Assembly (NCBI GenBank): GCA_938045655.1
Contig: CALIMO010000034.1
Location: forward strand, 1 to 18,139
From: an uncultured bacterium
GTDB lineage: Bacteria; Patescibacteriota; Saccharimonadia; Saccharimonadales; Saccharimonadaceae
DNA length: 18,139 bases
Reading direction: 5' to 3'
How positions within the stretch are numbered: the first letter of the stretch is position 1; every line of letters starts with the position of its first letter. The notes beneath the pieces were generated by a model, which ran no database searches, had not been told where the DNA came from, and saw nothing but the letters and a program-made list of their open reading frames with translations. Both the position numbers and the translations under genes were made by a program. This document shows positions 1 to 8,677 of the stretch, in pieces.

Positions 1-74
1 TTAAAATAGTTTAAAAGTGCGTAAATAATTTAATAGATTATATAATAGCATAAAAGTAATAAAAAATCAAGGTA

Positions 75-103
75 TTGACCTTTTTATTGAAAAGGCGTAA
101 AAT
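75..103 (+). promoter_or_regulatory. Sigma-70-type promoter of the 53-aa gene
   Basis: A -35 box TTGACC (75-80) and a -10 box TAAAAT (98-103) are separated by exactly 17 bp, so transcription should start near 110, about 40 nt before the ATG at 151. No TG extension is present. The region before it is extremely AT-rich and holds no gene; a lone TATAAT at 41-46 has no convincing -35 partner. Confidence 0.65.
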
Positions 104-150
104 ATATAAGCCTTGGGTAAAAAATATTTTTTGGAGTGGAGGTCATTTGT

Positions 151-312
151 ATGACAGCGAAAGATTTATTTGAACAAGTTCTAAAAACTGGATTTCATCA
201 TCACGAAAAGCCAGAAAGTAAATCTATTGGCGCAGATGAAAACAGAGCACTTTTAGCAGGTGAAAAAGCGAAGTTGCAGCAAGATCATTACGCTTCGCTA
301 ATCAGCCATTGA
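151..312 (+). CDS. Unknown 53-aa protein
   Basis: Small ORF of 53 codons plus TGA. A strong Shine-Dalgarno GGAGG (138-142) lies 8 nt before the ATG, a good promoter lies upstream (75-103), and an intrinsic terminator follows the stop within a few bases (317-339). These three signals make it a real monocistronic gene despite its size. The product starts MTAKDLFEQVLK, has a run of three histidines near residues 16-18, is hydrophilic and mostly helix-forming in composition, and has no signal peptide or membrane segment. I do not recognise the family. It precedes rpoB but is separated from it by a terminator and a second promoter, so a role in transcription is not implied. Confidence 0.75.
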   Translation: MTAKDLFEQVLKTGFHHHEKPESKSIGADENRALLAGEKAKLQQDHYASLISH

Positions 313-316
313 TTTT

Positions 317-339
317 AACCGCTTAAATAGCGGTTTTTT
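317..339 (+). terminator. Intrinsic terminator after the 53-aa gene
   Basis: Stem AACCGCT (317-323) / AGCGGTT (329-335) with a 5-nt loop, followed by a run of T (334-339). It isolates the small gene from the rpoBC operon. Confidence 0.85.
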
Positions 340-341
340 CA

Positions 342-370
342 TTGATTTTTTTAAAAAAATATGTTAGAAT
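342..370 (+). promoter_or_regulatory. rpoBC promoter with extended -10
   Basis: A -35 box TTGATT (342-347), a 17-bp spacer and a -10 box TAGAAT (365-370) preceded by TGT (362-364), an extended -10. Transcription should start near 377, leaving a leader of about 115 nt before the rpoB ATG at 493. This also rules out the in-frame ATG at 361, which lies inside the promoter. Confidence 0.7.
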
Positions 371-393
371 GGACAGCAAGAAGTAGTGTGTTT

Positions 394-465
394 GCGGAGA
401 ATTTTACTTCGGAATTGATGGCAAAATTTCGAAAGTCGCAGGCGGAGAATCTTCGGGCCGATTCT
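394..465 (+). promoter_or_regulatory. rpoB leader with direct repeat and hairpin
   Basis: The untranslated leader contains GCGGAGAAT twice (394-402 and 442-450, 48 nt apart). The second copy enters a 6-bp hairpin, AGAATC (446-451) / GATTCT (460-465), with an 8-nt loop. No U-run follows, so it is not a terminator. A role in control of RNA polymerase synthesis is possible but unproven. Confidence 0.3.
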
Positions 466-492
466 AATAACACTTTAAATGCGAGGAGAAAA

Positions 493-3400
493 ATGGCAAA
501 AAAGCACTTTAATGCTGCAGGACGAGCGTTCTTTTCGAAAGAAGACGCTATTCTTAAAACCCCAGATTTAATCGCTCACCAAAAAGAATCTTGGAAAGAT
601 TTTGTTGATAATGGTTTGAGTGAAATTTTCGAAGAGATTAATCCAATTGACGACTATACTGGTCAAAAATTAGCTCTACGATTTAAGAGTTATGAATTTC
701 AAACTCCAAAAACAACAAAAGATTTTGCGAAAGAAAATAATTTAACTTTTGAAGCTCCGCTACATGTTCAAGTTGAGCTTACAAATAAAGTTACTGGTGA
801 AGTTAAAGAACAAGAAATTTACCTTGGTGACTACCCTTGGATGACAAACCAAGGAACTTTCATTATTAACGGAACTGAACGCGTTATTGTTTCGCAGTTG
901 ATTCGTTCTGAAGGTGTTTATTTTAATGCCGAAACCGGAAGCGACGGGAAAAAATATTATGGCGCAAAGTTGATTCCAGTTCGTGGTGCTTGGTTAGAAT
1001 TTGAAACCGACCCTAAAACTGGTGTAATTTATGTGAAAATTGACCGCCGTCGAAAACTTCCAGTAACAACTTTCTTGCGTGCACTTGGTCGAATGACTAA
1101 TGCTGAAATGCGAGAGATTTTTGCTGATGTTGACAACGGAGATGTTAAATTTATTCAATCAACCCTTGAAAAAGATCAATCAGCTGGCCCAAATGAAGCT
1201 TTGATTGAGGTTTACCGCCGTCTTCGCCCAGGAGATTTGGCGACTATTGAAAATGCCCGAAATATGATTGAGCGAATGTTCTTCGACTTTAAGAGGTTTG
1301 ACTATGGTCGCGTTGGTCGATATAAAATTAACAAACGCTTGAAGCTTGAAACACCAAACACAACTGAAAATCGTTCTTTCCAAATGGAAGATCTTTTCGA
1401 AATTATTAAAGAAGTTATTCGCTTGAATAATTCGCAGGGTGAAGTTGATGATATCGATAGTCTTGATAATCGACGAGTTAAATTGGTTGGTGAGCTTGTT
1501 GCGCGACAATTCCGTGTTGGTATGCTTCGAATGCAACGAAATGCGATGGATCGAATGTCGATGACTGATATTGAAACTGTAACTCCTGGCCAATTAGTGA
1601 ATGCTCGCCCAGTTGTTGCTGCGGTGCGTGAATTTTTTGCTGGATCGCAGCTTGCTCAGGTTATGGATGAAACTAACCCACTTTCAGAACTTTCTCACAA
1701 GCGCCGTTTGAGTTCAATGGGTCCTGGCGGTGTTACTCGTGACCGTGCTGGTCTTGAAGTTCGTGACAGCCACCCAACTCACTATGGCCGAATTTGTCTT
1801 GTTGAAACTCCAGAAGGTGGAAACGTTGGACTTGTAACAAACCTTGCAACTTTTGCCCGAATTAATGAATACGGCTTTATTGAAGCCCCATATCTTCGGG
1901 TTAAAGACGGAAAAGTTACCGATGAGGTTGTTTATCTTGATGCTGATCATGAGATGCGCGAAATTATCGCTGATGCTGGTTCGAAATTAAACGAAGATGG
2001 AAGCTTTGTTGAATCTCAGGTTTCTGCTCGAAAGAACTTAATTCCTTCACAGGTGAGTTCAAGTGAAGTAACATTTATGGACGCCGTTCACAGGCAGGTT
2101 CTTGGTGCAGCAGCATCGCTTATTCCTTTTGCTGAACGTGACCGAATCGACCGTGCTTTAACTGGTTCGGCCATGCAGAAACAAGCTGTTCCACTTCTTT
2201 GGAATGAAGCACCGACTGTTGGAACTGGTGTTGAAGCTGATATTGCGCGAAACTTAAGCCAAATTATTGTTGCTGAAGATGATGGTGAAGTTATTCGTGC
2301 TGATTCTGTTGCTGTTGAGGTTAAATATGCATCTGGTACAGCAAAATACGAACTAAAACATTTCGAAAAAACTGCCGACGACCGATGCTACAATCAAAAA
2401 GTTGTGGTTTCTCGTGGTCAAAAAGTTAAAAAAGGTGATATTTTGGCGGAAGGCGCAAGTATCAAGGATGGAGAAATTGCTCTTGGCCGTGACCTCCGCG
2501 TGGCATTTATGTCTTGGGGTGGATTCAACATGGACGACGCTGTGATTATTTCTGACCGTCTTGTTAAGACCGATATGTTAACGAATATAAATATTAAAGA
2601 TTATATGGTTGAAGTTCGTGAAACTAAGCTTGGGCCAGAAGTTGTCACTCGTGATATTCCAAACGCTAGCGAATATAGTTTGCGACATTTGGATGAAGAT
2701 GGAATCGTTCAAATTGGTTCAGAGGTAAAACCTGGTGATGTGCTTGTTGGAAAAATTACTCCAAAAGGTGAACAAGAACTTTCGAGCGAAGAACGACTTT
2801 TGCGTGCGATCTTTGGCGAAAAAGCGAAAGATGTTCGTGACACTTCTCAGAGAATGAAAAATACTGGTTCTGGAAAAGTTATTGGCGTGAAAATCTTTTC
2901 GAAAGAAAATGGCCATGAAATGCGTGCTGGTGTGCTTAAACAAATTCAGATTTTTGTGGCTGAAGCTCGCAAAATTATGGTTGGAGATAAGATGGCTGGA
3001 CGACACGGAAATAAAGGTGTTGTCGCAAAAATTTTGCCAGAAGCTGATATGCCATTTATGGAAGATGGAACTCCGATTGATGTGATTCTTTCACCGCTTG
3101 GTGTGCCTTCGCGTATGAACCTTGGTCAGCTTTTCGAAGTTCACCTTGGAATGGCTGCAAAAACTCAAGGTTACCGAGTTGCAACTCCTTCATATGATGG
3201 TGTCGATGCTAAAACTTTGAGTGATGAACTTGAAGCCGCAGGCGTCCCTCGAGATGGAAAAGTTCAATTATTTGATGGTCAAACTGGTGAACCATTCGAA
3301 CAGCGAACAACTGTTGGATTTATGCATATGATTAAGCTTCACCACTTGGTTGCCGATAAAATCCACGCTCGTTCAACTGGTCCTTACACAATGGTTACTC

Positions 3401-3840
3401 AACAGCCTTTGGGCGGTAAAGCTCAAAATGGTGGTCAGCGATTTGGAGAAATGGAAGTTTGGGCTTTGGAAGCCTATGGTGCCGCTAATATGCTTCAAGA
3501 AATGCTTACAATTAAGTCTGACGACGTTGTTGGTCGTTCGAAAGCTTATGAAAGCATCATTAAAAATAGTGAAATTGTTGGTCCAAAATTACCAGAATCA
3601 TTCAATGTGCTCGTGAAAGAATTGCAAGGTCTTGGATTGCGCGTTGATTTGCTTGATCAACATGCTTCAAGCATTGATGCTGATGAGCTTCTTGCGGAAC
3701 GAAATAAAGACGCGGAGAGTTCAATAATCGAAGAAGATGAAAATTTCGAAACTGTTCGAGATGAATCTGACGGTGAGTTTGAAGACAATATGAATATTCA
3801 AGATATTGATGAAATTGAAGAAATTAAGGAGGAAGCGTAA
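493..3840 (+). CDS. rpoB: RNA polymerase subunit beta
   Basis: Beta subunit of the cytoplasmic RNA polymerase core, forming one side of the active-site cleft. The start is set at 493 because GAGGAG (482-487) lies just ahead and the promoter overlaps the upstream in-frame ATG at 361; the product is then 1115 aa, near the Thermus length and without the large inserts of E. coli. The rifampicin region spans about residues 381-416 (FFAGSQLAQVMDETNP then HKRRLSSMGPGG). The active-site motif GDKMAGRHGNKG is at 831-842, with K833 and K841 matching E. coli K1065 and K1073. The last ~55 residues form a very acidic tail. At the rifampicin contacts, V390 replaces E. coli F514 and Met replaces L533. The TAA abuts the rpoC ATG with no gap, so the two are co-transcribed and probably translationally coupled. 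Confidence 0.98.
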   Translation: MAKKHFNAAGRAFFSKEDAILKTPDLIAHQKESWKDFVDNGLSEIFEEINPIDDYTGQKLALRFKSYEFQTPKTTKDFAKENNLTFEAPLHVQVELTNKVTGEVKEQEIYLGDYPWMTNQGTFIINGTERVIVSQLIRSEGVYFNAETGSDGKKYYGAKLIPVRGAWLEFETDPKTGVIYVKIDRRRKLPVTTFLRALGRMTNAEMREIFADVDNGDVKFIQSTLEKDQSAGPNEALIEVYRRLRPGDLATIENARNMIERMFFDFKRFDYGRVGRYKINKRLKLETPNTTENRSFQMEDLFEIIKEVIRLNNSQGEVDDIDSLDNRRVKLVGELVARQFRVGMLRMQRNAMDRMSMTDIETVTPGQLVNARPVVAAVREFFAGSQLAQVMDETNPLSELSHKRRLSSMGPGGVTRDRAGLEVRDSHPTHYGRICLVETPEGGNVGLVTNLATFARINEYGFIEAPYLRVKDGKVTDEVVYLDADHEMREIIADAGSKLNEDGSFVESQVSARKNLIPSQVSSSEVTFMDAVHRQVLGAAASLIPFAERDRIDRALTGSAMQKQAVPLLWNEAPTVGTGVEADIARNLSQIIVAEDDGEVIRADSVAVEVKYASGTAKYELKHFEKTADDRCYNQKVVVSRGQKVKKGDILAEGASIKDGEIALGRDLRVAFMSWGGFNMDDAVIISDRLVKTDMLTNINIKDYMVEVRETKLGPEVVTRDIPNASEYSLRHLDEDGIVQIGSEVKPGDVLVGKITPKGEQELSSEERLLRAIFGEKAKDVRDTSQRMKNTGSGKVIGVKIFSKENGHEMRAGVLKQIQIFVAEARKIMVGDKMAGRHGNKGVVAKILPEADMPFMEDGTPIDVILSPLGVPSRMNLGQLFEVHLGMAAKTQGYRVATPSYDGVDAKTLSDELEAAGVPRDGKVQLFDGQTGEPFEQRTTVGFMHMIKLHHLVADKIHARSTGPYTMVTQQPLGGKAQNGGQRFGEMEVWALEAYGAANMLQEMLTIKSDDVVGRSKAYESIIKNSEIVGPKLPESFNVLVKELQGLGLRVDLLDQHASSIDADELLAERNKDAESSIIEEDENFETVRDESDGEFEDNMNIQDIDEIEEIKEEA

Positions 3841-6800
3841 ATGGCGAAAGTGGTGAATTCAAACCAGATTGCTGATTTCGACGCAGTTCGCCTCGCGGTT
3901 GCTAGCCCAGAAGATATTTTGAGCTGGTCTTACGGCGAAGTAACTAAGCCAGAAACTATCAACTATCGAACTCAAAAACCTGAGCGTGATGGTTTGTTTT
4001 GTGAAAAAATCTTTGGTCCAACTAAAGATATCAACCCTTATGATAATAAATTGAAGGGTGTTCGTTCTCGTGAAGCTGCTGTTGATAAAAACGGTGAGTT
4101 AGTAACAAAATCAATCGTTCGCCGTGAACGAATGGGTCACATTTCTTTAGCAGCTCCGATTGCGCATATTTGGTTTATGCGTGGAGCTCCAAGTGCAATG
4201 AGTCTTCTTCTTGGAATGACGGTTAAAAATATCGAACGTGTTGTTTATTTTGCAAGTTATGTAATTCTTAATGTTGATGAAGAAAAACGCGATCAAATGA
4301 TTGCCGACCTTGAAGCTGAAGATAAAGCTGCTCGAATGGCAATTAAAATTCGTTATGAAAAGGCCGCTGAAGAAGCTGGCGCTGACATTAAAGCATTGGC
4401 TGAAGCACAAACCAAAGAAATCGAAGAGCTTAACGCAAATTATGTTTCGAAAAAGAATCAACTTGACAGTTTTGTAAAAGGCTCGTTAATGAGCGAAACT
4501 GATTTTCGAAATCTTCCTGAAGAGTACGAAGATATCATTGAAGTTGGAATGGGTGGTGAAGCAATTAAAACTTTGCTTGACGAAATTGATATTGATGAGC
4601 TTATTGAAAGTTTGAAAGAAGAGTCTGAAAAAGCAAGAGGTCAGCGAGAGAAGAAAATTCTTAAACGACTAAAAACAATTGAAGGAATGAAAGCTGCTGG
4701 AATTAAGCCGGGAAGTTTATGTTTGACTGTTCTTCCTGTGATTCCTCCAGATTTGCGACCTATGGTTCAATTGACTGGTGGTCGATTTGCGACATCAGAT
4801 TTAAATGATTTGTATCGTCGAGTAATTAACCGAAACAATCGTTTAAAGAAATTGATCGAACTCAATGCCCCAATGGTAATTAAGCGTAATGAAATGCGAA
4901 TGCTTCAAGAAGCTGTTGATTCGCTAATTGACAATAATGCATCACGAAGTGGTCGCTCAGTTAATACGGCCGGTGGTCGCCGAAAGCTTAAGTCTTTGAG
5001 CGATATGCTAAAAGGTAAGCAGGGTCGTTTCCGCCAAAACTTGCTTGGAAAACGTGTTGATTACTCTGGTCGTTCAGTGATTGTGGTTGGTCCAACTTTG
5101 AAAGCCCACCAGTGTGGTTTGCCAACACAAATGGCACTTGAACTCTTTAAACCGTTCGTGATTTCTTGGTTGATTGAAAAAGAATATGCGCATAATATTC
5201 GTTCGGCAACTCGTTTGATTGATGCTCGTGAAGCAGAAGTATGGGATGCTTTGGATGCTGTAGTTGAAGGAAAATACATTCTTTTGAACCGTGCTCCATC
5301 TTTGCACCGACTTTCAATTCAGGCTTTCCAGCCGAAATTAGTTGATGGAAAAGCTATCCAGCTTCACCCACTTGTAGCGAACGGATTTAACGCCGACTAC
5401 GACGGTGACCAGATGGCGGTTCACCTACCACTTTCTGATGCTGCTCAGGCAGAAGCTCGTGATTTAATGAGTATTTCTCACAACTTGCTAAAGCCAGCAG
5501 ATGGTCAACCTGTGCTCTCTGTTGATCAGGATGTTGTTTACGGAAATTACTACATCACTTACGACAAGCATTCTGAAATGAACAAAAAACCGCGTCCTTT
5601 TGCTAATATTTTTGAAGCCGAAATGGCTTATGATAAAGGTGAAATTGCGCTTCAAACACCAATTCGTGTGTTCGTAAAAGGTGAAATTCGAAATACAACT
5701 CTTGGCCGTGTGCTATTTAACGAATTATTACCAGAAGATTATCCTTTCGATAATAACCCGCAAACTAAGAAGCAAATTAACAAAATTTTGGCCGATATGT
5801 TTGCGCATTATGGTGCTGAAATGACTGTGAAAATTGCTGACAAAATCAAAGGTTTGTCATTCCGATTTGTTACAAAATCTGGTTTGTCGATTGGTAAGGA
5901 AGATTACACGGTTTATGAAAGCGAAAAAATTCCTCAAATCATTGCTAGCGGTGACGCAAAAACCACTTTGATTCAGGAACAATATGACCAAGGTCTTTTA
6001 ACTGATCAAGAACGCTATAACTTAATTATTGATAACTGGCACAAGGTTATTGATGAAGTTTCTGATGAAATTTCTGAGCGTGTAGCTCATGAAGGCGCAG
6101 ATTCGCCTGTTGGCTTGATGGCTGTTTCTGGTTCTCGTGGTAATGCAACTAACATTCGTCTCGCTTCTGGTCTGACTGGAATTATGGTTGACGCGACCAA
6201 CCGTGAAATTGAGCTTCCAATTCGTTCGAACTATACTCACGGAATGAGCTCGCTTGAAGCTTTCGTGGCAACTCGTGGTGCGCGTCAAGGTTTGATTTCG
6301 ACTGCGCTTAAAACTGCCGACTCTGGCTATCTAACTCGCCGTCTTGTTGATGTGGCTCAAGATGTATTTTCTGTTGAAGATAGAGCTGATGAAGTTGATC
6401 CAGGATTTGCGATTTATCGCTCAGAAAGTGAAGAGACAATGATCTCATTCGGCGATAGACTCTATGGTCGATTTACGGCTGAAGCTGTTCCTGGACATAT
6501 TGATGCCGATCAACTAATCACTCGAGAAATTGCTGATGCAATTGAAAAAGATGAAAACATTACAGAAGTTAAAATTCAAAGTGTTCTTTCAACTCCAGAC
6601 CTTGCAGGAATTCCTCAAAAGTCTTACGGAATTGATATGGCGACTGGACTTCTTGTTGATCCAGCCGAACCAGTTGGTGTGATTGCTGCTCAATCTGTTG
6701 GTGAGCCTGGAACACAGCTAACTTTGAATACATTCCACAGTTCAGGTGTTGCTGGTTCTGGTGCAATTTCGCAAGGTTTGCCACGTGTTGAAGAGCTTCT

Positions 6801-7548
6801 TGAAGCTCGTTCACCAAAGGGACAGGCTTATATGACTGAAGTTTCTGGTGTGGTTGATATCTGGGAAGATGGCAACATGAATATCGTTCAAATTACACCA
6901 CAACAAACTGAAGATGGCGAAAATGTAAACCCAGTTCGCTACGAAATTCCAAATGTTGCAGCTCTCGCTGTTTCGAAAAACGATGTTGTGCAGGCTGGTG
7001 ACCGTTTAACTGCTGGTTCGCTCAATCTTCGTGATTTAATGGAATTTAAGGGTGTTGAAGAAACTCAACGCTACATCATGAACGAAATCTTGCGAATTTA
7101 TGCCGCTCAAGGTCAAGATATTGCTTCGAAGCACCTTGAAATCATCGTTCGCCAAATGTTTAGCCGAGTTCAAATTGAAGATGCCGGAGACTCATCGTTT
7201 ATCATTGGTGATGTGGTTTCGAAAGCTGCCGTTGTTGAAGAAAATAAACTCCTTGAAGCTGAAGGCAAAAAACCTGCTGAATTCAAACAACAACTTCTTG
7301 GAATTACAAAAGTTTCAATTTTCAGTGACAGTTTCTTGTCTGCTGCATCATTCCAAAATACAACAAGTGTTTTGATTAATGCAGCAACTTCTGGCCGAAT
7401 TGATAAGCTTCGTGGACTAAAAGAAAATGTGATTATCGGACACAAAATTCCTGTTGGAACTGGCGCTCGGTTTAACGCAAAATCTGAACCTGTTGAAGAT
7501 AAAGAAGAATTCGAAAACGAAACTAACGATTCTATAGTAGAAGAGTAA
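3841..7548 (+). CDS. rpoC: RNA polymerase subunit beta-prime, lacking zinc ligands
   Basis: Largest subunit of RNA polymerase, holding the catalytic magnesium; 1235 aa. AAGGAGG (3826-3832), inside the end of rpoB, serves as ribosome site. The active-site loop is [12 protein letters not shown] (517-528) with ligands D519, D521 and D523; the usual Phe is Tyr. A coiled-coil-rich insert of roughly 60 residues around 147-210 resembles actinobacterial beta-prime. The bridge helix ([20 protein letters not shown]) ends near 840. The trigger helix reads [10 protein letters not shown] (957-966), so L962, N963 and H966 match E. coli M932, R933 and H936; no SI3 insert interrupts the loop. All four cysteines of the N-terminal zinc ribbon are replaced (P66, D68, V81, N84), as are all four of the second site (A849, T918, P925, S928), in gap-free local alignment with the remembered E. 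coli sequence. The tail is acidic. Confidence 0.98.
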   Translation: MAKVVNSNQIADFDAVRLAVASPEDILSWSYGEVTKPETINYRTQKPERDGLFCEKIFGPTKDINPYDNKLKGVRSREAAVDKNGELVTKSIVRRERMGHISLAAPIAHIWFMRGAPSAMSLLLGMTVKNIERVVYFASYVILNVDEEKRDQMIADLEAEDKAARMAIKIRYEKAAEEAGADIKALAEAQTKEIEELNANYVSKKNQLDSFVKGSLMSETDFRNLPEEYEDIIEVGMGGEAIKTLLDEIDIDELIESLKEESEKARGQREKKILKRLKTIEGMKAAGIKPGSLCLTVLPVIPPDLRPMVQLTGGRFATSDLNDLYRRVINRNNRLKKLIELNAPMVIKRNEMRMLQEAVDSLIDNNASRSGRSVNTAGGRRKLKSLSDMLKGKQGRFRQNLLGKRVDYSGRSVIVVGPTLKAHQCGLPTQMALELFKPFVISWLIEKEYAHNIRSATRLIDAREAEVWDALDAVVEGKYILLNRAPSLHRLSIQAFQPKLVDGKAIQLHPLVANGFNADYDGDQMAVHLPLSDAAQAEARDLMSISHNLLKPADGQPVLSVDQDVVYGNYYITYDKHSEMNKKPRPFANIFEAEMAYDKGEIALQTPIRVFVKGEIRNTTLGRVLFNELLPEDYPFDNNPQTKKQINKILADMFAHYGAEMTVKIADKIKGLSFRFVTKSGLSIGKEDYTVYESEKIPQIIASGDAKTTLIQEQYDQGLLTDQERYNLIIDNWHKVIDEVSDEISERVAHEGADSPVGLMAVSGSRGNATNIRLASGLTGIMVDATNREIELPIRSNYTHGMSSLEAFVATRGARQGLISTALKTADSGYLTRRLVDVAQDVFSVEDRADEVDPGFAIYRSESEETMISFGDRLYGRFTAEAVPGHIDADQLITREIADAIEKDENITEVKIQSVLSTPDLAGIPQKSYGIDMATGLLVDPAEPVGVIAAQSVGEPGTQLTLNTFHSSGVAGSGAISQGLPRVEELLEARSPKGQAYMTEVSGVVDIWEDGNMNIVQITPQQTEDGENVNPVRYEIPNVAALAVSKNDVVQAGDRLTAGSLNLRDLMEFKGVEETQRYIMNEILRIYAAQGQDIASKHLEIIVRQMFSRVQIEDAGDSSFIIGDVVSKAAVVEENKLLEAEGKKPAEFKQQLLGITKVSIFSDSFLSAASFQNTTSVLINAATSGRIDKLRGLKENVIIGHKIPVGTGARFNAKSEPVEDKEEFENETNDSIVEE

Positions 7549-7555
7549 AAAACTT

Positions 7556-7583
7556 AAAACACTGGCTTTGTTGCCGGTGTTTT
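7556..7583 (+). terminator. rpoBC intrinsic terminator
   Basis: An 11-bp stem with one G-T pair: AAAACACTGGC (7556-7566) / GCCGGTGTTTT (7573-7583), with a 6-nt loop, 7 nt after the rpoC stop. The U-run is the TTTT of the second arm followed by AATTT. Because both flanks are A/T runs it could work from either side. Confidence 0.8.
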
Positions 7584-7586
7584 AAT

Positions 7587-7615
7587 TTGCGTTAAAGAAC
7601 GAAAAATGATACAAT
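7587..7615 (+). promoter_or_regulatory. Promoter of the DUF3592-like gene and rnhA
   Basis: A -35-like TTGCGT (7587-7592), 17 bp, then a -10 box TACAAT (7610-7615) preceded by TGA (7607-7609), an extended -10. Transcription should start near 7622, only about 20 nt before the ATG at 7643. Confidence 0.65.
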
Positions 7616-7642
7616 ATTAGCATAAACGAAATAGGAGAATAT

Positions 7643-8179
7643 ATGAGTTCTAATGAAGTTAAAAAAGTTGGCGTAAAAGCTTTTCGAAATCGTGGAATTA
7701 TTTTTGCAATTTTAGCGATTGTTTTAATTATTGCTGGCTCAATTTGGATTGCAAAACCTTTTAATGATTTTCTAAAAAGACAAACTTGGAAACAAACTGA
7801 AGGGCAAATTTATGGTTTCGAAAAGAAAATTATAAATGAAAAAACCGGTGAATATAAATATTCTGCGGTTATAGATTTTTCAGTGAAAGAGAACGAAACA
7901 ATTGAATTTCATTCAGAGCTAAAGAATGAAGAACCAGTTAGAGGCGAAAAAGTGAAAGTTTTTTATGATGAAAAAGACCCAGATTCCGCTGTTGAGGGTG
8001 ATTTTGAAATCACTAAGATGGTTACTCCGAATGTGTTGCTGATTGTTGGAATTATTAGTGCGGTTTTAGCAATGATTTCTTTCGAAAGAATGAAAAAAGC
8101 TAAAAAGATGCAAAATCAAGCAGGTACTTCATCCTTTGTGCAGAATTTTGTTCCGCAAAATAATCAGGAAAGCAAGTAA
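7643..8179 (+). CDS. DUF3592-like two-TM membrane protein
   Basis: A 178-aa membrane protein. AGGAGA lies 7 nt before the ATG. A short basic N-terminus precedes a membrane segment at about 19-37; a soluble domain of ~90 residues rich in beta-forming stretches follows; a second membrane segment lies at about 129-146; the C-terminus is basic and Gln-rich. The middle domain has the pattern typical of DUF3592-like proteins: EGQI near 53-56, alternating strands, then GEKVKVFYDEKDP at about 101-113. Both ends should be cytoplasmic (lysine-rich flanks) and the domain outside. The family's function is unknown to me. Its TAA overlaps the rnhA ATG by one base, so it shares a message with RNase HI, which probably reflects compact packing rather than a common task. 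Confidence 0.7.
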   Translation: MSSNEVKKVGVKAFRNRGIIFAILAIVLIIAGSIWIAKPFNDFLKRQTWKQTEGQIYGFEKKIINEKTGEYKYSAVIDFSVKENETIEFHSELKNEEPVRGEKVKVFYDEKDPDSAVEGDFEITKMVTPNVLLIVGIISAVLAMISFERMKKAKKMQNQAGTSSFVQNFVPQNNQESK

Positions 8180-8595
8180 TGCGAACAATTTTTACGGATG
8201 GAAGTGCCTCACCGAATCCTGGCCCTGGTGGTTTTGCCGTGATTGAAAACGGTAAACCAATTGCTTTGGGTGCTGAAAATCCAAGCACAAATATTCGAAT
8301 GGAAGGATTAGCTTTGAAAAAAGCTTTCGAAATTTTAGATGGTGAAGAAGCTGAAATTCTAACGGATAGTGAGTTTTGGGTTAATGTTTTAGTGAAATGG
8401 GCGCCAGCTTGGGAGAGAAATGGCTGGAAGAAAAAAAATGGTGAAATTAAGAATCTTGATATTGTGAAGCCGCTTTTTGAGCTCTATAAAAAATCGAATG
8501 TAGAGCTAAAATGGCTAAAAGGGCATGCTGGTCATGAGTTTAACGAAATGGCTGATGAATGGGCGAATCGGGCAAGAAACGGTGAAACGATTTAA
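8179..8595 (+). CDS. rnhA: Ribonuclease HI
   Basis: Cleaves the RNA strand of RNA-DNA hybrids, acting on R-loops and replication primers in the cytoplasm. The 138-aa product is near the family size (E. coli 155). All four carboxylates of the DEDD active site are visible: D7 in TDGS, E42 in MEG, D63 in TDSE and D126 in ADEWA. The catalytic histidine of the GHxGH loop is H116 (LKGHAGHEFNE), and the substrate-binding region NGWKKKNGEIKN at 81-92 is clear. The ATG overlaps the previous stop (TAATG at 8177-8181) and no separate strong ribosome site is seen, which suggests translation by re-initiation. Identification is secure; the gene symbol assumes the standard name for single-domain RNase HI. 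Confidence 0.95.
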   Translation: MRTIFTDGSASPNPGPGGFAVIENGKPIALGAENPSTNIRMEGLALKKAFEILDGEEAEILTDSEFWVNVLVKWAPAWERNGWKKKNGEIKNLDIVKPLFELYKKSNVELKWLKGHAGHEFNEMADEWANRARNGETI

Positions 8596-8598
8596 TGC

Positions 8599-8627
8599 TT
8601 GATTTTTCGAAAATACTGTGGTAAAAT
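8599..8627 (+). promoter_or_regulatory. Promoter upstream of the broken small gene
   Basis: TTGATT (8599-8604), 17 bp, TAAAAT (8622-8627) with TGG at 8619-8621, an extended -10. It overlaps the end of rnhA. The transcript would begin near 8634 in a short hairpin, TTCCGCT (8633-8639) / AGTGGAA (8644-8650), then reach GGAGG and the ATG at 8678. The promoter still looks functional although the gene does not. Confidence 0.6.
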
Positions 8628-8677
8628 AGAAATTCCGCTCAAAAGTGGAAAATAAAAATTCGGAGGATTTCATTTTT

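Noticed and set aside
361..492. 44-residue N-terminal extension of RpoB from the ATG at 361
   Set aside because: The ATG lies inside the -10 region of the rpoB promoter; the ATG at 493 has a proper ribosome site and begins with a typical RpoB N-terminus.
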